A stretch of DNA of 64,000 bases from JAJTFA01 sp044351265 (GCA_044351265.1 JBILGC010000006.1:1-64000), one strand, 5' to 3'. Counted from the first letter of the stretch, positions 1-8,627 are shown. Notes: generated by a model not told the origin, from the sequence alone. A program made the numbers and translations.

Positions 1-138
1 AAGATAACCCTTAAGCAGTTGTGCAAGTTATTAAATATTTCAAGGTGGCGCGCGCAGCGTATGCTCATTAATCTGGTAAGCGCAGGTGTTATACGTAACC
101 ACACTACCGAAAAAGAAGAGTTTTTTACTTTGAGTTAA
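1..138 (+). CDS. C-terminal fragment of a winged-helix-like protein (partial)
   Basis: The window opens inside a rightward reading frame (frame 1) that ends at the TAA at 136-138, leaving the last 45 residues. These contain a helix-turn-helix-like stretch (LKQLCKLLNISRWRAQRML) followed by a short beta-wing-like tail, which resembles the end of a winged-helix DNA-binding domain. Nothing upstream is visible, so the family cannot be named. A strong hairpin terminator follows directly, which supports this as a genuine gene end. Confidence 0.5.
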   Translation, partial: KITLKQLCKLLNISRWRAQRMLINLVSAGVIRNHTTEKEEFFTLS

Positions 139-145
139 TCTAATT

Positions 146-178
146 AAAAAAGGCAGGAAGCTGCTTCCTGCCTTTTTT
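146..178. terminator. Bidirectional rho-independent terminator
   Basis: A perfect 15-bp inverted repeat (146-160 with 164-178) has a 3-nt CTG loop. It begins with A6 and ends with T6, so it can terminate both the rightward fragment ending at 138 and the leftward gene ending at 210. Confidence 0.9.
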
Positions 179-209
179 GGAGAATATTAATGAACTTGGT
201 TTTACAGCC

Positions 210-1118
210 TTAAAAATAAAAGTTTAAATTAATACCTGCGTTAGTATTATCTAAGTTTAGGCCCCAATTGTATAACTGGCTTGAGCCATAGTTCTTGCGT
301 TCAACATTCACAGACTTAAGTACTGAATTATCAAAAGTCTCATCAACCCTCATAGCCCTTCCAAATGTCTGAAATCCTATGGTATATCCTATTTCTGCAC
401 CCAAAGAAATTTTAGGGGCAATAAAATATTCAACTCCAATAAAGCCACGAGCACCGGCAAAGAATCGGTTGGCTATGCTTTCTTCAACCGGTCTTGCATT
501 GGGAAGTCCTGTTCCGCCAAGCAAATTGCCAAATGCAGTTGTTGCAGGGTTATTAAAGTTCAGGTCCATGGCATTGCCATAGTTATAAGCTGCTTCTTGG
601 GACTGAAAACCAAGCAATACCTCTGCGCCATATATACCTTGAAGCCTGCTTGACCCACGCCTTTTTTCTATTCCACCACCAAGTAAAATGGCAGACTGGT
701 TAAGGGTTTGCTTGTCTTCAACAAATTCAGGTAATAATGGATTCGGTATTATTGTGTTTTTTAGTGAATAACCCCTATTGGTTGTTTGGGTATAATTGGC
801 TTGAATCCTCACACGATATGCTGTAGATGCACTAGCCATATACTTGCCTGTAAATGCAATTCCGCCCAAGTTGCCAAATATCTGATTGCTTGGCCCGTTA
901 GAATAAGTGATTGAGGGCGCAACTTGGTTGGCAGTATTGTTTAGTGAATTACCAAAATATTGCAGAAAACTATTCGCTGAAACGCCAACCGACCATTCTC
1001 CTGCTTGTGGCAGCACTTCATGGCCGTTTTTTGATTTAAAGCTATTACTGCCTGTTCCCTGAGCAAAAGATGTGCAGGTACTAAACAGCAGTATGAGATG
1101 TACTATAAGTTTTTTCAT
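210..1118 (-). CDS. Putative outer-membrane beta-barrel protein
   Basis: The product is 302 aa. An N-terminal signal peptide (MKKLIVHLILLFSTCTSFAQ) precedes a glycine-, asparagine- and aromatic-rich body with alternating polar/hydrophobic stretches. The chain ends in ...NLNFYF, the aromatic C-terminus typical of outer-membrane beta-barrels. No enzyme motif is visible. It lies 94 bp downstream of the lipoprotein gene (1165-2070) on the same strand and the two are probably co-transcribed, ending at the hairpin at 146-178. It may be a barrel partner or an unrelated surface protein; the precise function is unknown. Confidence 0.6.
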   Translation of the reverse strand: MKKLIVHLILLFSTCTSFAQGTGSNSFKSKNGHEVLPQAGEWSVGVSANSFLQYFGNSLNNTANQVAPSITYSNGPSNQIFGNLGGIAFTGKYMASASTAYRVRIQANYTQTTNRGYSLKNTIIPNPLLPEFVEDKQTLNQSAILLGGGIEKRRGSSRLQGIYGAEVLLGFQSQEAAYNYGNAMDLNFNNPATTAFGNLLGGTGLPNARPVEESIANRFFAGARGFIGVEYFIAPKISLGAEIGYTIGFQTFGRAMRVDETFDNSVLKSVNVERKNYGSSQLYNWGLNLDNTNAGINLNFYF

Positions 1119-1164
1119 AAGGTATTTTGTTTATAATTAACCTTTATCTGATTACTATTTGTTA

Positions 1165-2070
1165 TTATTCGAAGGTGATAACTTCACCCGTTAATGGAAG
1201 TTTACTAGCTGAAACAAAGCTGAATGTTTCATTCTTAGCTACAAAAACATCAAACGGAAACAATGTATATTCGTAATTAGCAACGTTAGTGCAATTACCT
1301 CCTTGACTTTGCTTTCTCACAGCAGTAAATTTACGCCCCCTTATGGTTATGCGTTGAACACCATTCGTCTCTACACTGAATTCAAATTTTCCATTAGCAT
1401 CAGTCTTAATTTCTAACTCTCTCGGTTGACCGGTTACACCATCGTTCCATTGAGCGATTAGTACGGTGTTAGCGGGAGCCAAACTTACCGTTGAGTCTAA
1501 AGTGGCAGATGCAGATTTACATACATCATTTCTAAAGAAAACCTCGCCTGTTACTTTTGCTAAGCCAACATCAAGATTGGTGGCATCATAACTAGGTAAA
1601 TCAATATCTCGTGTTACGGTTTGTCCCTTTGAAACAGTAAAAGCTCCGCCTGCTGCCGGGCTGGCTGTAAAATACCTAACCCTTCTATTGGTGTTGTTTT
1701 CTGTTGTTTGTGAAGCATAAAAATCTGGAGAGTATGAAAGTGTGACACTAACAGGTTTTATATTGGCATCAATATTTAGGGTATAATTGCCATTTGCATC
1801 TGTTATTGTGGTAAAGGTTTTGCTAGGATAGTTGCCTGAAGGACTGGTTACTAAATCCTGAGTATTAATGGTTGCTGATACTGTGTAGCCCGGAAGCCCA
1901 TCTTTCTTAATTCCATTGTTTAGGATAACATCTGCAGTTACTCGACCAGTGATGGTTGCTGAACCCAATTCAACTGTTGCGGTGTTTTTTGTTTCATCAT
2001 CACTGCAAGATGACAGCATGATTAAGGGTGCTGCAATCAGCAGCGTTACTTTTTTTAAATGGTTTTTCAT
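1165..2070 (-). CDS. Lipoprotein with carboxypeptidase-regulatory-like (CnaB-type) domains
   Basis: The product is 301 aa. The ATG at 2070 is preferred to a TTG two codons upstream because it puts a clean lipoprotein signal at the N-terminus with a lipobox (LSSC, then SDDE); acidic residues after the Cys are common in exported Bacteroidota lipoproteins. Two regions (about residues 40-130 and 170-260) have the pattern ITGRV...GYTVSA...DANGNYTLNID and TGEVFF...TDANGKFEFSV, typical of carboxypeptidase-regulatory-like beta-sandwiches. These domains are usually structural or adhesive. It appears to be the first gene of a leftward pair with the barrel protein. Substrate and partner are unknown. Confidence 0.65.
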   Translation of the reverse strand: MKNHLKKVTLLIAAPLIMLSSCSDDETKNTATVELGSATITGRVTADVILNNGIKKDGLPGYTVSATINTQDLVTSPSGNYPSKTFTTITDANGNYTLNIDANIKPVSVTLSYSPDFYASQTTENNTNRRVRYFTASPAAGGAFTVSKGQTVTRDIDLPSYDATNLDVGLAKVTGEVFFRNDVCKSASATLDSTVSLAPANTVLIAQWNDGVTGQPRELEIKTDANGKFEFSVETNGVQRITIRGRKFTAVRKQSQGGNCTNVANYEYTLFPFDVFVAKNETFSFVSASKLPLTGEVITFE

Positions 2071-2093
2071 ATTCAATGTTTTTAGGTGAGTTA

Positions 2094-2101
2094 CAAAATT
2101 A
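2094..2101 (-). promoter_or_regulatory. -7 box for the 1165-2070 lipoprotein gene
   Basis: TAATTTTG on the minus strand matches the Bacteroidota TAnnTTTG -7 consensus and lies 23 bp before the ATG at 2070. No convincing -33 TTTG was found at the usual spacing. Confidence 0.45.
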
Positions 2102-2185
2102 TTAATTTAAAATATACCATAACCTGTTTTTCATCATGTTTTCATCAACACAGCAGCCCCCGAATTGCATTATTTTATGAACAGG

Positions 2186-2218
2186 TTGATGCATTGTTTT
2201 CCTTTTATTATAATTTCG
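2186..2218 (+). promoter_or_regulatory. Candidate purQ promoter
   Basis: TTG at 2186-2188 and TAATTTCG at 2211-2218 (one mismatch to TAnnTTTG) are separated by 22 bp. The -7 box lies 21 bp before the purQ ATG. Confidence 0.5.
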
Positions 2219-2239
2219 CCATTGTATTAATTATTAGTA

Positions 2240-2935
2240 ATGAAAGTTGGTGTAGTTATTTTTCCCGGCTCTAACTGTGATCAAGATGCGGTTTATGCAT
2301 TTCAAAATCAATTTGGTTGCGAAACAGTAACACTTTGGCACAAGGATCATAATTTGCAAGGATGCGATTTGATTTTTTTGCCGGGCGGATTTAGTTATGG
2401 CGATTATTTGCGCAGCGGTGCCATTGCGCGCTTTTCTCCAATCATGCAGCATGTAATTGAATTCGCAGGTAAAGGCGGACATGTATTTGGTGTTTGCAAT
2501 GGCTTTCAGATTTTATGCGAATCGCAGCTGCTTCCCGGAGCATTGCTGCATAACTCCCATCAGAAATTTAATTGCAAGAATGTTTATCTGGCCACTCAAA
2601 CATCCAATAGCCTTATCACGTCTGTTATTCCTAAATCAAAAGCCCTTAAAATTCCCATAGCGCATGGTGAAGGGAAATATTATTGTGATGCGACAACCCT
2701 TGCATCCCTTAAAGCCAATGATCAGATTTTGTTTAGATATTGTGATGAGCAAGGCCATATAACTGACCAGGCCAATCCCAACGGGTCTTTGGAAAATATT
2801 GCCGGCATTTGCAATGAGAAACGAAATGTATTTGGCATGATGCCACACCCGGAGCGTGCAGTTGATGCTGATTTATACAATACCGATGGTAGATTGCTTT
2901 TTGAAAGCATGCTAAATAAGGCAGCTGCAAGTTAA
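2240..2935 (+). CDS. purQ: Phosphoribosylformylglycinamidine synthase, glutaminase subunit PurQ
   Basis: PurQ hydrolyses glutamine and hands ammonia to PurL for conversion of FGAR to FGAM in de novo purine synthesis (cytoplasm). At 231 aa it has the length of the small stand-alone subunit. Class I glutamine amidotransferase features are all present: FLPGGFSYGDYLR, the nucleophile C86 in GVCNGFQ, and H203/E205 in PHPERA. The start is the first ATG after the -7 box at 2211-2218. purL and purS are not in this window, so the partner is encoded elsewhere. Followed after 68 bp by gltX, which has its own promoter. Confidence 0.95.
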   Translation: MKVGVVIFPGSNCDQDAVYAFQNQFGCETVTLWHKDHNLQGCDLIFLPGGFSYGDYLRSGAIARFSPIMQHVIEFAGKGGHVFGVCNGFQILCESQLLPGALLHNSHQKFNCKNVYLATQTSNSLITSVIPKSKALKIPIAHGEGKYYCDATTLASLKANDQILFRYCDEQGHITDQANPNGSLENIAGICNEKRNVFGMMPHPERAVDADLYNTDGRLLFESMLNKAAAS

Positions 2936-2986
2936 TTCATCGTTTGCCTGAACACTATTGTGCTCATGCAGTTTGCATTATATTCT

Positions 2987-2994
2987 TATCTTTG
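2987..2994 (+). promoter_or_regulatory. -7 box of gltX
   Basis: TATCTTTG, followed by CCGCC, is an exact TAnnTTTG match that ends 9 bp before the ATG at 3004. It lies inside the longer open frame that begins at 2944, which argues that translation starts at 3004 with a very short leader. Confidence 0.65.
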
Positions 2995-3003
2995 CCGCCT
3001 CAT

Positions 3004-4536
3004 ATGAAAGAAAGAAGAGTTCGTGTTCGTTTTGCTCCAAGCCCTACCGGTCCGCTACATATTGGCGGGGTTAGAACAGCATTGTACAATTATTTGCTGG
3101 CCAAAAAAAATGATGGCGATTTTATTTTACGCATCGAAGATACAGACCAAACACGTTTTGTGCCTGGCGCAGAAGAGTATATTATTGAAGCATTAAAATG
3201 GCTTGGTATTACTCCTGATGAAGGGGTAGGATTTGGCGATGGCCCACACGCACCATACCGCCAAAGTGAGCGCAAGCCTCTGTATAAGCAATATGTTAAT
3301 CAGCTTATTGACGCTGGGCACGCATATTATGCTTTTGATACGGCAGAAGAATTAGAAGCCATGCGTGAGCGACTTAAAGCTTCTAATGTAGATGCCAAGT
3401 ATGATGCCATTACACGTTCCGCAATGAAAAACTCACTTACCCTTCCTGAAGATGAGGTTAAGCGAAAGCTGGAAAGTGGTGAGCCATTTGTGGTGCGCAT
3501 AAAACTGCCTAGAAAAGAAGAAGTAAAATTTCATGATGAAATACGCGGCTGGGTTAGCTTCAACACTTCGCAAATGGATGATAAGGTCTTGTACAAGAGC
3601 GATGGAATGCCCACTTATCACATGGCTAATGTTGTTGATGATTATCTGATGCAAATTTCTCATGTTATACGCGGTGAAGAGTGGCTGCCTTCTGCACCTT
3701 TACATGTTTTGTTATATCGTTATCTGGGTTGGGAGGAAGTAATGCCAAAGTTTGCTCATTTGCCATTGTTGCTCAAGCCTGAAGGTAACGGTAAATTAAG
3801 CAAACGCGATGGTGACCGGCTTGGTTTTCCCGTTTTTCCATTGGAGTGGAAAGACCCAGTAAGCGGAGAAATCTCAAGTGGATATAGAGAAACAGGCTAC
3901 TTACCCGATGCAGTTGTTAACCTACTTGCCTTTCTTGGATGGAATCCGGGCACACAACAGGAAATGTTTAGCATAAATGAGCTAATAATAGCATTTACTT
4001 TAGATAGGGTAAGCAAATCGGGGGCTAAGTTCGACCTTAATAAAGCCAAGTGGTTTAATCAGCAATACATCAGAAAAACAGATGACAAGTTACTTGCTGA
4101 TGCATTAGATAAAATATTGCAGCAACAGGCAATACATGCCGATAAAGAGTACGTGCCAGCTGTTTGTAAATTGGTTAAAGAAAAAATTACTTTTATTAGT
4201 GATTTGTGGACTTACAGCCAATACTTTTTTATAGAACCTGACAAGTATGATGAAGGTGTGGTTGCAAAAAGGTGGAATGAAAAGTCGGCACTGGTATTGC
4301 ACGCATTGGTAGATGCATTTAATGCTTTGCCCGCCTTTAATCCGGCTGAAATAGAATTGGCATACAATGAAACTTTGGCTAAGAATGAAGTAGCTAATAA
4401 AGATTTTTTGCAATTATTTAGGGTAATGCTATCCGGTGTGGGCTCGGGGCCTCCTGTGTTTGAAATGGCTGCCTTGTTTGGCAAAGAAAATACCATCAAG
4501 CGTTTGCAAAATGCATTAACTAAATTAGCAGCCTAA
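3004..4536 (+). CDS. gltX: Glutamate--tRNA ligase
   Basis: Class I aminoacyl-tRNA synthetase that charges tRNA-Glu. The product is 510 aa from the ATG at 3004. The frame is open back to 2944, but the extra 20 residues precede the conserved VRFAPSPTGPLHIGG start and cover the promoter, so the shorter form is chosen. The HIGH motif appears as HIGG (H19-G22) and KMSKS as KLSKRDGD; both variants are normal for GluRS. The anticodon-binding half follows. The lipoprotein (4548) and B12-domain (5172) genes follow at 11- and 9-bp spacing, suggesting one transcript. Confidence 0.95.
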   Translation: MKERRVRVRFAPSPTGPLHIGGVRTALYNYLLAKKNDGDFILRIEDTDQTRFVPGAEEYIIEALKWLGITPDEGVGFGDGPHAPYRQSERKPLYKQYVNQLIDAGHAYYAFDTAEELEAMRERLKASNVDAKYDAITRSAMKNSLTLPEDEVKRKLESGEPFVVRIKLPRKEEVKFHDEIRGWVSFNTSQMDDKVLYKSDGMPTYHMANVVDDYLMQISHVIRGEEWLPSAPLHVLLYRYLGWEEVMPKFAHLPLLLKPEGNGKLSKRDGDRLGFPVFPLEWKDPVSGEISSGYRETGYLPDAVVNLLAFLGWNPGTQQEMFSINELIIAFTLDRVSKSGAKFDLNKAKWFNQQYIRKTDDKLLADALDKILQQQAIHADKEYVPAVCKLVKEKITFISDLWTYSQYFFIEPDKYDEGVVAKRWNEKSALVLHALVDAFNALPAFNPAEIELAYNETLAKNEVANKDFLQLFRVMLSGVGSGPPVFEMAALFGKENTIKRLQNALTKLAA

Positions 4537-4547
4537 TTAGCATCGGT

Positions 4548-5162
4548 ATGAAAACATCAAGTTCTGCCATTTTAATATTGCTGTTTATGTTAAGCGGTTG
4601 TGCAGCGCACTTCGATCGTTATCCGGGCGAGAAACTCAGCAGCATTCCTTCCGAATTGCACGGAGAGTATTTTTTCCATGAGAAGCCTGCTATACTTTAT
4701 ATGTTTAAAAAAGACAGCGCTGCTGTAAGGATAATGGCTGATCGAATTATACCTATACCTGGCTCAAAAGCAGGAGGTGAGCCGCTAATACTTGGCGATA
4801 CAGTGGCGTTTTCTAAGTTTGGTAAATATTATGCACTGAGCCAGAGGGATGAAAATATACCAAACGCATGGACCGTTTCAGTGGTGAAGGCTGATAAGAA
4901 TAATCTGTATTTTTATAGTATAGAAGACAATGCAGACTACAGCGAAAAACTATTTAAGCTTTTTGTTAGTGAAACATTTGCAAGGCAATCGGATGGTTCT
5001 TATAAAAGAGTAGTGGTGCCCAATGAAGTGAAGATGCGCAACCTGAAGCATTCTGCATCCGACACTACCGTGGTTTTTAAAATGGGAGAAGAAAGCCTTA
5101 ATTTCCTGTTTGAAAAATATGTTTCAAAAGAAAAGCCGCTACATTTGCGCAGGGTAAAATAA
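4548..5162 (+). CDS. Hypothetical lipoprotein
   Basis: The product is 204 aa with a lipoprotein signal (hydrophobic SSAILILLFMLSG, then lipobox Cys in LSGCAAH). The mature part is mixed alpha/beta with no recognised catalytic motif. It starts 11 bp after gltX and ends 9 bp before the B12-binding gene, so it is probably translated from the gltX message. Likely anchored in the periplasm or outer membrane. I do not recognise the family. Confidence 0.65.
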   Translation: MKTSSSAILILLFMLSGCAAHFDRYPGEKLSSIPSELHGEYFFHEKPAILYMFKKDSAAVRIMADRIIPIPGSKAGGEPLILGDTVAFSKFGKYYALSQRDENIPNAWTVSVVKADKNNLYFYSIEDNADYSEKLFKLFVSETFARQSDGSYKRVVVPNEVKMRNLKHSASDTTVVFKMGEESLNFLFEKYVSKEKPLHLRRVK

Positions 5163-5171
5163 TTAACAAGC

Positions 5172-5579
5172 ATGAATAGACCCATACGTGTATTGGTTGC
5201 TAAAGTAGGATTAGACGGGCACGATAGAGGAGCAAAAGTTATAGCCACCGCATTAAGAGATGCAGGCATGGAAGTAATTTATACAGGCCTGCGCCAAACA
5301 CCTGAAATGGTTGTGCAGGCAGCCCTGCAGGAGGACGTAGATGTAATTGGTGTGAGCATCCTTTCAGGCGCACACAATACTGTTTTTTCTAAAATGATTG
5401 AACTAATGAAAAAAGAAGGACTGCAAGATGTTTTGCTTACAGGCGGAGGCATCATTCCCGATGATGATATGAAAGCCCTTCAAGAATTGGGCGTTGGCAA
5501 GTTGTTCGCTCCGGGAGCGCACACACACGAAATCGCAGATTATATTAAAGATTGGGCCACCACCAACCGTTCCAACTGA
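5172..5579 (+). CDS. Stand-alone cobalamin (B12)-binding domain protein, acyl-CoA mutase small-subunit type
   Basis: The 135-aa product consists only of a Rossmann-like B12-binding domain. It has the lower-ligand motif DxHxxG (D15, H17, G20 in DGHDRG), the SxL motif in VSILSG, and the GG of LLTGGG. This is the C-terminal module of methylmalonyl-/isobutyryl-CoA mutases as a separate polypeptide; it needs a catalytic TIM-barrel partner encoded elsewhere. The downstream neighbour is an enoyl-CoA hydratase, consistent with acyl-CoA metabolism. An alternative is a cobalamin carrier or sensor without mutase function. Confidence 0.8.
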   Translation: MNRPIRVLVAKVGLDGHDRGAKVIATALRDAGMEVIYTGLRQTPEMVVQAALQEDVDVIGVSILSGAHNTVFSKMIELMKKEGLQDVLLTGGGIIPDDDMKALQELGVGKLFAPGAHTHEIADYIKDWATTNRSN

Positions 5580-5723
5580 TTTTAAAAATGCTTTTTTGTG
5601 AAGAAAAACGCTATTGCCGACACTTTTATTATGAAAAAATCCACTTAACCTTGCATCAATAAATCTAAAATGCTGTACCTTGTACGTAGCATGAAATGTA
5701 AATAGCAATACCATTACTTAATT

Positions 5724-6500
5724 ATGCATCAAAACATTTTAACAAAAACAGAGAACGAAATATTTTATATCATAATCAATCGTGAAAGTAAACTCAATGC
5801 CCTCAACATTCAAACCTTGGCGGATATTAAACATGCTGTACTTAGCACGTATGAAGACAATGCGATAAAAGGAGTAATTATTACAGGTGCCGGCTCTAAG
5901 GCTTTTGCAGCAGGTGCTGATATTGAAGAGTTTGCTAATTTTAATATTGAGGAAGGCACCCGTATGAGTGCAGAAGGGCATGCAGTATTGAATGCTATTG
6001 AGAAGAGCCCTAAGCCTGTAATTGCTGCAGTAAATGGGTTTGCTTTAGGAGGGGGTAATGAACTTGCAATGTCATGTCATCTGCGCGTTGCGTCAGAGAA
6101 TGCTAAATTCGGACAGCCTGAAGTGAACCTTGGCATCATTCCGGGTTATGCCGGCACACAGCGCCTGGCCCAGCTCATAGGGCGCGGCCGTGCACTTGAA
6201 TTATTAATGACAGCAGACATCATCAATGCTCAGGAAGCGTATCGCCTAGGTTTGGTTAACCATGTTACTCAGCTCGATCAGCTCATTCCTAAGTGTGAAG
6301 AAATTTTAAACAAAATCAAAACCAAGTCTCCATTGGCCATATCATCCGTTATACGTTGCGTTAACGCATACTATGAAAAGAAACTTGACGGAAGCCATGT
6401 TGAGATAAACGAGTTTGGAAATTTCTTTGGCAGCGAAGATTTTAAAGAAGGAACACAAGCCTTTTTAAACAAGCGCCCTGCCGCATTTAAAGGAAAATAA
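5724..6500 (+). CDS. Enoyl-CoA hydratase/isomerase family protein
   Basis: The 258-aa crotonase-fold protein hydrates trans-2-enoyl-CoA in fatty-acid or related acyl-CoA oxidation. The oxyanion-hole segments are visible (GSKAFAAGADIEEF and GFALGGGNELAMSCH), and both hydratase glutamates are present (in GGGNELA and in FGQPEVNLG), so it should be a true hydratase rather than only an isomerase. It is 144 bp from the B12-domain gene. A role with phenylacetate catabolism (paaF/paaG-like) is possible because paa genes lie 4 kb away, but the orientation is opposite and a general beta-oxidation or crotonase role is equally likely. Confidence 0.88.
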   Translation: MHQNILTKTENEIFYIIINRESKLNALNIQTLADIKHAVLSTYEDNAIKGVIITGAGSKAFAAGADIEEFANFNIEEGTRMSAEGHAVLNAIEKSPKPVIAAVNGFALGGGNELAMSCHLRVASENAKFGQPEVNLGIIPGYAGTQRLAQLIGRGRALELLMTADIINAQEAYRLGLVNHVTQLDQLIPKCEEILNKIKTKSPLAISSVIRCVNAYYEKKLDGSHVEINEFGNFFGSEDFKEGTQAFLNKRPAAFKGK

Positions 6501-6520
6501 TAAGCCAATTAATCAAACCG

Positions 6521-6546
6521 AAGGCTGCTTTAAAGGCGGCCTTTTT
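6521..6546 (+). terminator. Terminator after the enoyl-CoA hydratase gene
   Basis: An 8-bp stem AAGGCTGC/GCGGCCTT (one G-U pair) with a 7-nt loop is followed by a T tract. It sits between two convergent genes and overlaps the 3' end of the leftward DUF2461 gene. Confidence 0.65.
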
Positions 6547-7204
6547 ATGATGCATGGGCCTCCTGCAAAAAAGCCACCAGGGGGTGCATGGCCTTGAATC
6601 CCAGTATAATGGATTTAATTATAGCTTCATTGCCAATACTTTTTTCATCAAATTGCATTTCGGCTAAAAAGCTTTTGTGCTTTAGATATTCAATTGCAGG
6701 GTTGTTTGCATCATAGCCTTTTGGCGGCCTGGCAAGTTTCTCGCCACTCAAACTGCCGAATAGTTTTTTAAACGTTTTATCTGAAATAATTTTTTTAAAG
6801 GCATCCGTATTATAATCTATCTCCTGCCTGATGGCAGCCAGCATTGCCGCTTCAGGCATGTAGGCCCCTCCGGCAATAAAACAATTACCGGGTTCTATGT
6901 GCAGATAGTACCCGCAAAAAGGGGCCTTTTTTCCTCCTTTGTTTATGGCAATACCAAAGTTGGTTTTGTAGGGCGATTTATCTTTTGAAAACCGTACATC
7001 TCTGTTTATTTTAAACACACAATCTTTGGGCCCTACAACCGATACAGCGGGGTCAAACTTAGCAACCGCATCAATAAACATTTGCGCTAATTCAATCCAT
7101 TCCTTTCGAAGCAATTCATACTCTTTTCTATGTAAATCGAACCACACCTTATTGTTATTTTTTCTAAGCAGCCTTAAAAAGCCAATTACTTTTTTTAAGT
7201 CCAT
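6545..7204 (-). CDS. DUF2461 domain-containing protein
   Basis: The 219-aa soluble protein matches the DUF2461 (TIGR02453) family by its recurring segments: LRKNNNKVWFDLHRKEYE near the N-terminus, the central FKINRDVRFSKDKSPYKTN, and GYYLHIEPGNCFIAGG. Length is normal for the family. The biochemical role is not established. It converges on the enoyl-CoA hydratase gene and diverges from the methyltransferase gene; no operon partner is apparent. Confidence 0.85.
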   Translation of the reverse strand: MDLKKVIGFLRLLRKNNNKVWFDLHRKEYELLRKEWIELAQMFIDAVAKFDPAVSVVGPKDCVFKINRDVRFSKDKSPYKTNFGIAINKGGKKAPFCGYYLHIEPGNCFIAGGAYMPEAAMLAAIRQEIDYNTDAFKKIISDKTFKKLFGSLSGEKLARPPKGYDANNPAIEYLKHKSFLAEMQFDEKSIGNEAIIKSIILGFKAMHPLVAFLQEAHAS

Positions 7205-7239
7205 CGTCTTTAAAATTTAGGGCAAGTTAAGGAAATGAT

Positions 7240-7247
7240 TATTTTTG
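7240..7247 (+). promoter_or_regulatory. -7 box for the methyltransferase gene
   Basis: TATTTTTG is an exact TAnnTTTG match located 47 bp before the ATG at 7295, in the divergent gap between the DUF2461 and methyltransferase genes. Confidence 0.5.
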
Positions 7248-7294
7248 TTAGCCCTAGTGCAGCCGTTGTTTAATTGCGGCATAAACCAATAAAT

Positions 7295-8068
7295 ATGTTC
7301 GATAGAGAAAGACCCAGTTTTGAAGATAGCAATAACGTAACGGTGCAACGTTGTTTTTATGCTTATGAGTTCGCACGTGAATTTGTGAAGGGAAAACAAA
7401 CCGCTGATATTGGTTGTGCAGATGGCTATGGCACACAATATTTGGCAGATTACACATTAAGCACCATTGGAGTAGATTACAGCGAAGCCACCATTGCCAT
7501 TGCACGCCAAAAACATAAGGCCAAACAAAATTTAACTTTTAAATCGGGAAGTGTGCCTCCCATTCCATTGGAGAGTGAAAGCGTGGAGGTGGTAACTGCA
7601 TTTCAGTTTATTGAGCATATAAACGATAGGGTGGGTTTTATGAAAGAGGTGCACCGTGTGCTCAAGCCCGGAGGTGTTTTTTTATGCACCACGCCCAATA
7701 TTAAAATGAGTATTGCACGTAATCCTTTCCATGTGCATGAGTATACTTTTGATGAAATGCAGCAAGAAATTTCATCAGTGTTTACACATTTTGAGCTTAA
7801 AGGCTTACAAGGCAATGAAAAGGTAAATAAGTATTATGAAGAAAATGCCCGCTGGGCAAAAAAAATACTGCGCTTAGATCCGCTGGGCATTCATAAAATG
7901 GTTCCTGCATCGTGGCTGGTTAAGCCCTATAATTTTTTAACCACTTTAATGCGCAAGGATTTAAAAGATAACAATAACGATACCCTTCATATTACATCAA
8001 AGGATTTTTATCTCGCTACCGATAGGCTCGATTTTACCTGGGATATTTATGTGATTGCAAGAAAATAA
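7295..8068 (+). CDS. Class I SAM-dependent methyltransferase
   Basis: The product is 257 aa from the ATG at 7295; an in-frame TTG at 7274 would add 7 residues and is less likely. The SAM-binding glycine motif is ADIGCADGYGT (motif I), followed by VDYSEATIAIA (motif II) and a Methyltransf_11-type core (VTAFQFIEHINDRVGFMKE, then VLKPGGVFLCTTPN). The substrate is not evident; similar proteins act on small molecules, lipids or sugars. The DUF6150 gene follows 26 bp downstream on the same strand and may be co-transcribed. Confidence 0.82.
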   Translation: MFDRERPSFEDSNNVTVQRCFYAYEFAREFVKGKQTADIGCADGYGTQYLADYTLSTIGVDYSEATIAIARQKHKAKQNLTFKSGSVPPIPLESESVEVVTAFQFIEHINDRVGFMKEVHRVLKPGGVFLCTTPNIKMSIARNPFHVHEYTFDEMQQEISSVFTHFELKGLQGNEKVNKYYEENARWAKKILRLDPLGIHKMVPASWLVKPYNFLTTLMRKDLKDNNNDTLHITSKDFYLATDRLDFTWDIYVIARK

Positions 8069-8094
8069 GGGTTGTGGTTTGTAAAGTTTTGCGG

Positions 8095-8430
8095 ATGAAA
8101 ATCATATTATTATTTAGCAGTATTCTAATTCTTGTTTCAGATACATCCGCTCAAACCATTTTTACGGTTGATTACCAGTCGCAGGCAGATGTAAAAGTAT
8201 TTGTGGTAGACTTTGAAAGCCGTGCTGATTTGCTGGTATACAAAACCAAATACAGAAGCGAAGCAAGCGACAATGAGGGCCTTTGGCATTTTGTAAATTA
8301 TCAATCGCAAGCACAGAAGAAAATATTTTTTGTTAAGCATCAGTCTCAGGCTGATTTGCTCATTTATTTTACACCCTATAAAAGCAAGGCCGGATGGCGC
8401 AAATCCGGTAAGAAGCAATTGTTGTATTAG
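8095..8430 (+). CDS. Small secreted DUF6150-like repeat protein
   Basis: The product is 111 aa from the ATG at 8095, chosen because it gives a good signal peptide ending ...SDTSAQ; a GTG at 8074 would bury the signal. The mature 90 residues are about six copies of a short beta-strand repeat of the form (V/F)xYxSxADxxVFxV, visible as VDYQSQADVKVFV, VDFESRADLLVYK, VNYQSQAQKKIFF and VKHQSQADLLIYF. This matches the Bacteroidota DUF6150 pattern. Probably periplasmic or surface; function unknown. Confidence 0.75.
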   Translation: MKIILLFSSILILVSDTSAQTIFTVDYQSQADVKVFVVDFESRADLLVYKTKYRSEASDNEGLWHFVNYQSQAQKKIFFVKHQSQADLLIYFTPYKSKAGWRKSGKKQLLY

Positions 8431-8575
8431 ATAAGCGGCTGCTGCCTCTTTGCTTCTGTTTTATTCATGCAATTAACGTTTGTGAGGCAAGATTATCGTT
8501 CCATTATTTACCCAATTGGTTTATCATTTTCTACGGGCCATTGCTGACATCTTTTAATCGAGGATTAAAATAATT

Positions 8576-8605
8576 TTTGAATCCAATGTTTAATGACTAA
8601 TTTTG
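8576..8605 (+). promoter_or_regulatory. Promoter of the XRE-Fic gene
   Basis: -33 TTTG (8576-8579) and -7 TAATTTTG (8598-8605) are separated by 18 bp. The -7 box lies inside the dyad at 8596-8621 and 22 bp before the ATG at 8628. Confidence 0.7.
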
Positions 8606-8621
8606 TCATGACATTATTAGT
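8596..8621. promoter_or_regulatory. 26-bp dyad operator candidate over the XRE-Fic promoter
   Basis: The sequence is ACTAAT-N3-GTCATGAC-N3-ATTAGT: outer 6-bp arms are exact inverted copies and the central 8 bp is a perfect palindrome, so 20 of 26 positions are symmetric. It covers the -7 box and the expected transcription start and ends 6 bp before the start codon. The gene encodes an N-terminal XRE helix-turn-helix, so negative autoregulation is the natural reading (inference). Confidence 0.65.
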
Positions 8622-8627
8622 ATAGCG

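Noticed and set aside
2944..3003. Longer gltX start at 2944
   Set aside because: The added 20 residues precede the conserved N-terminus and contain the TATCTTTG promoter box.
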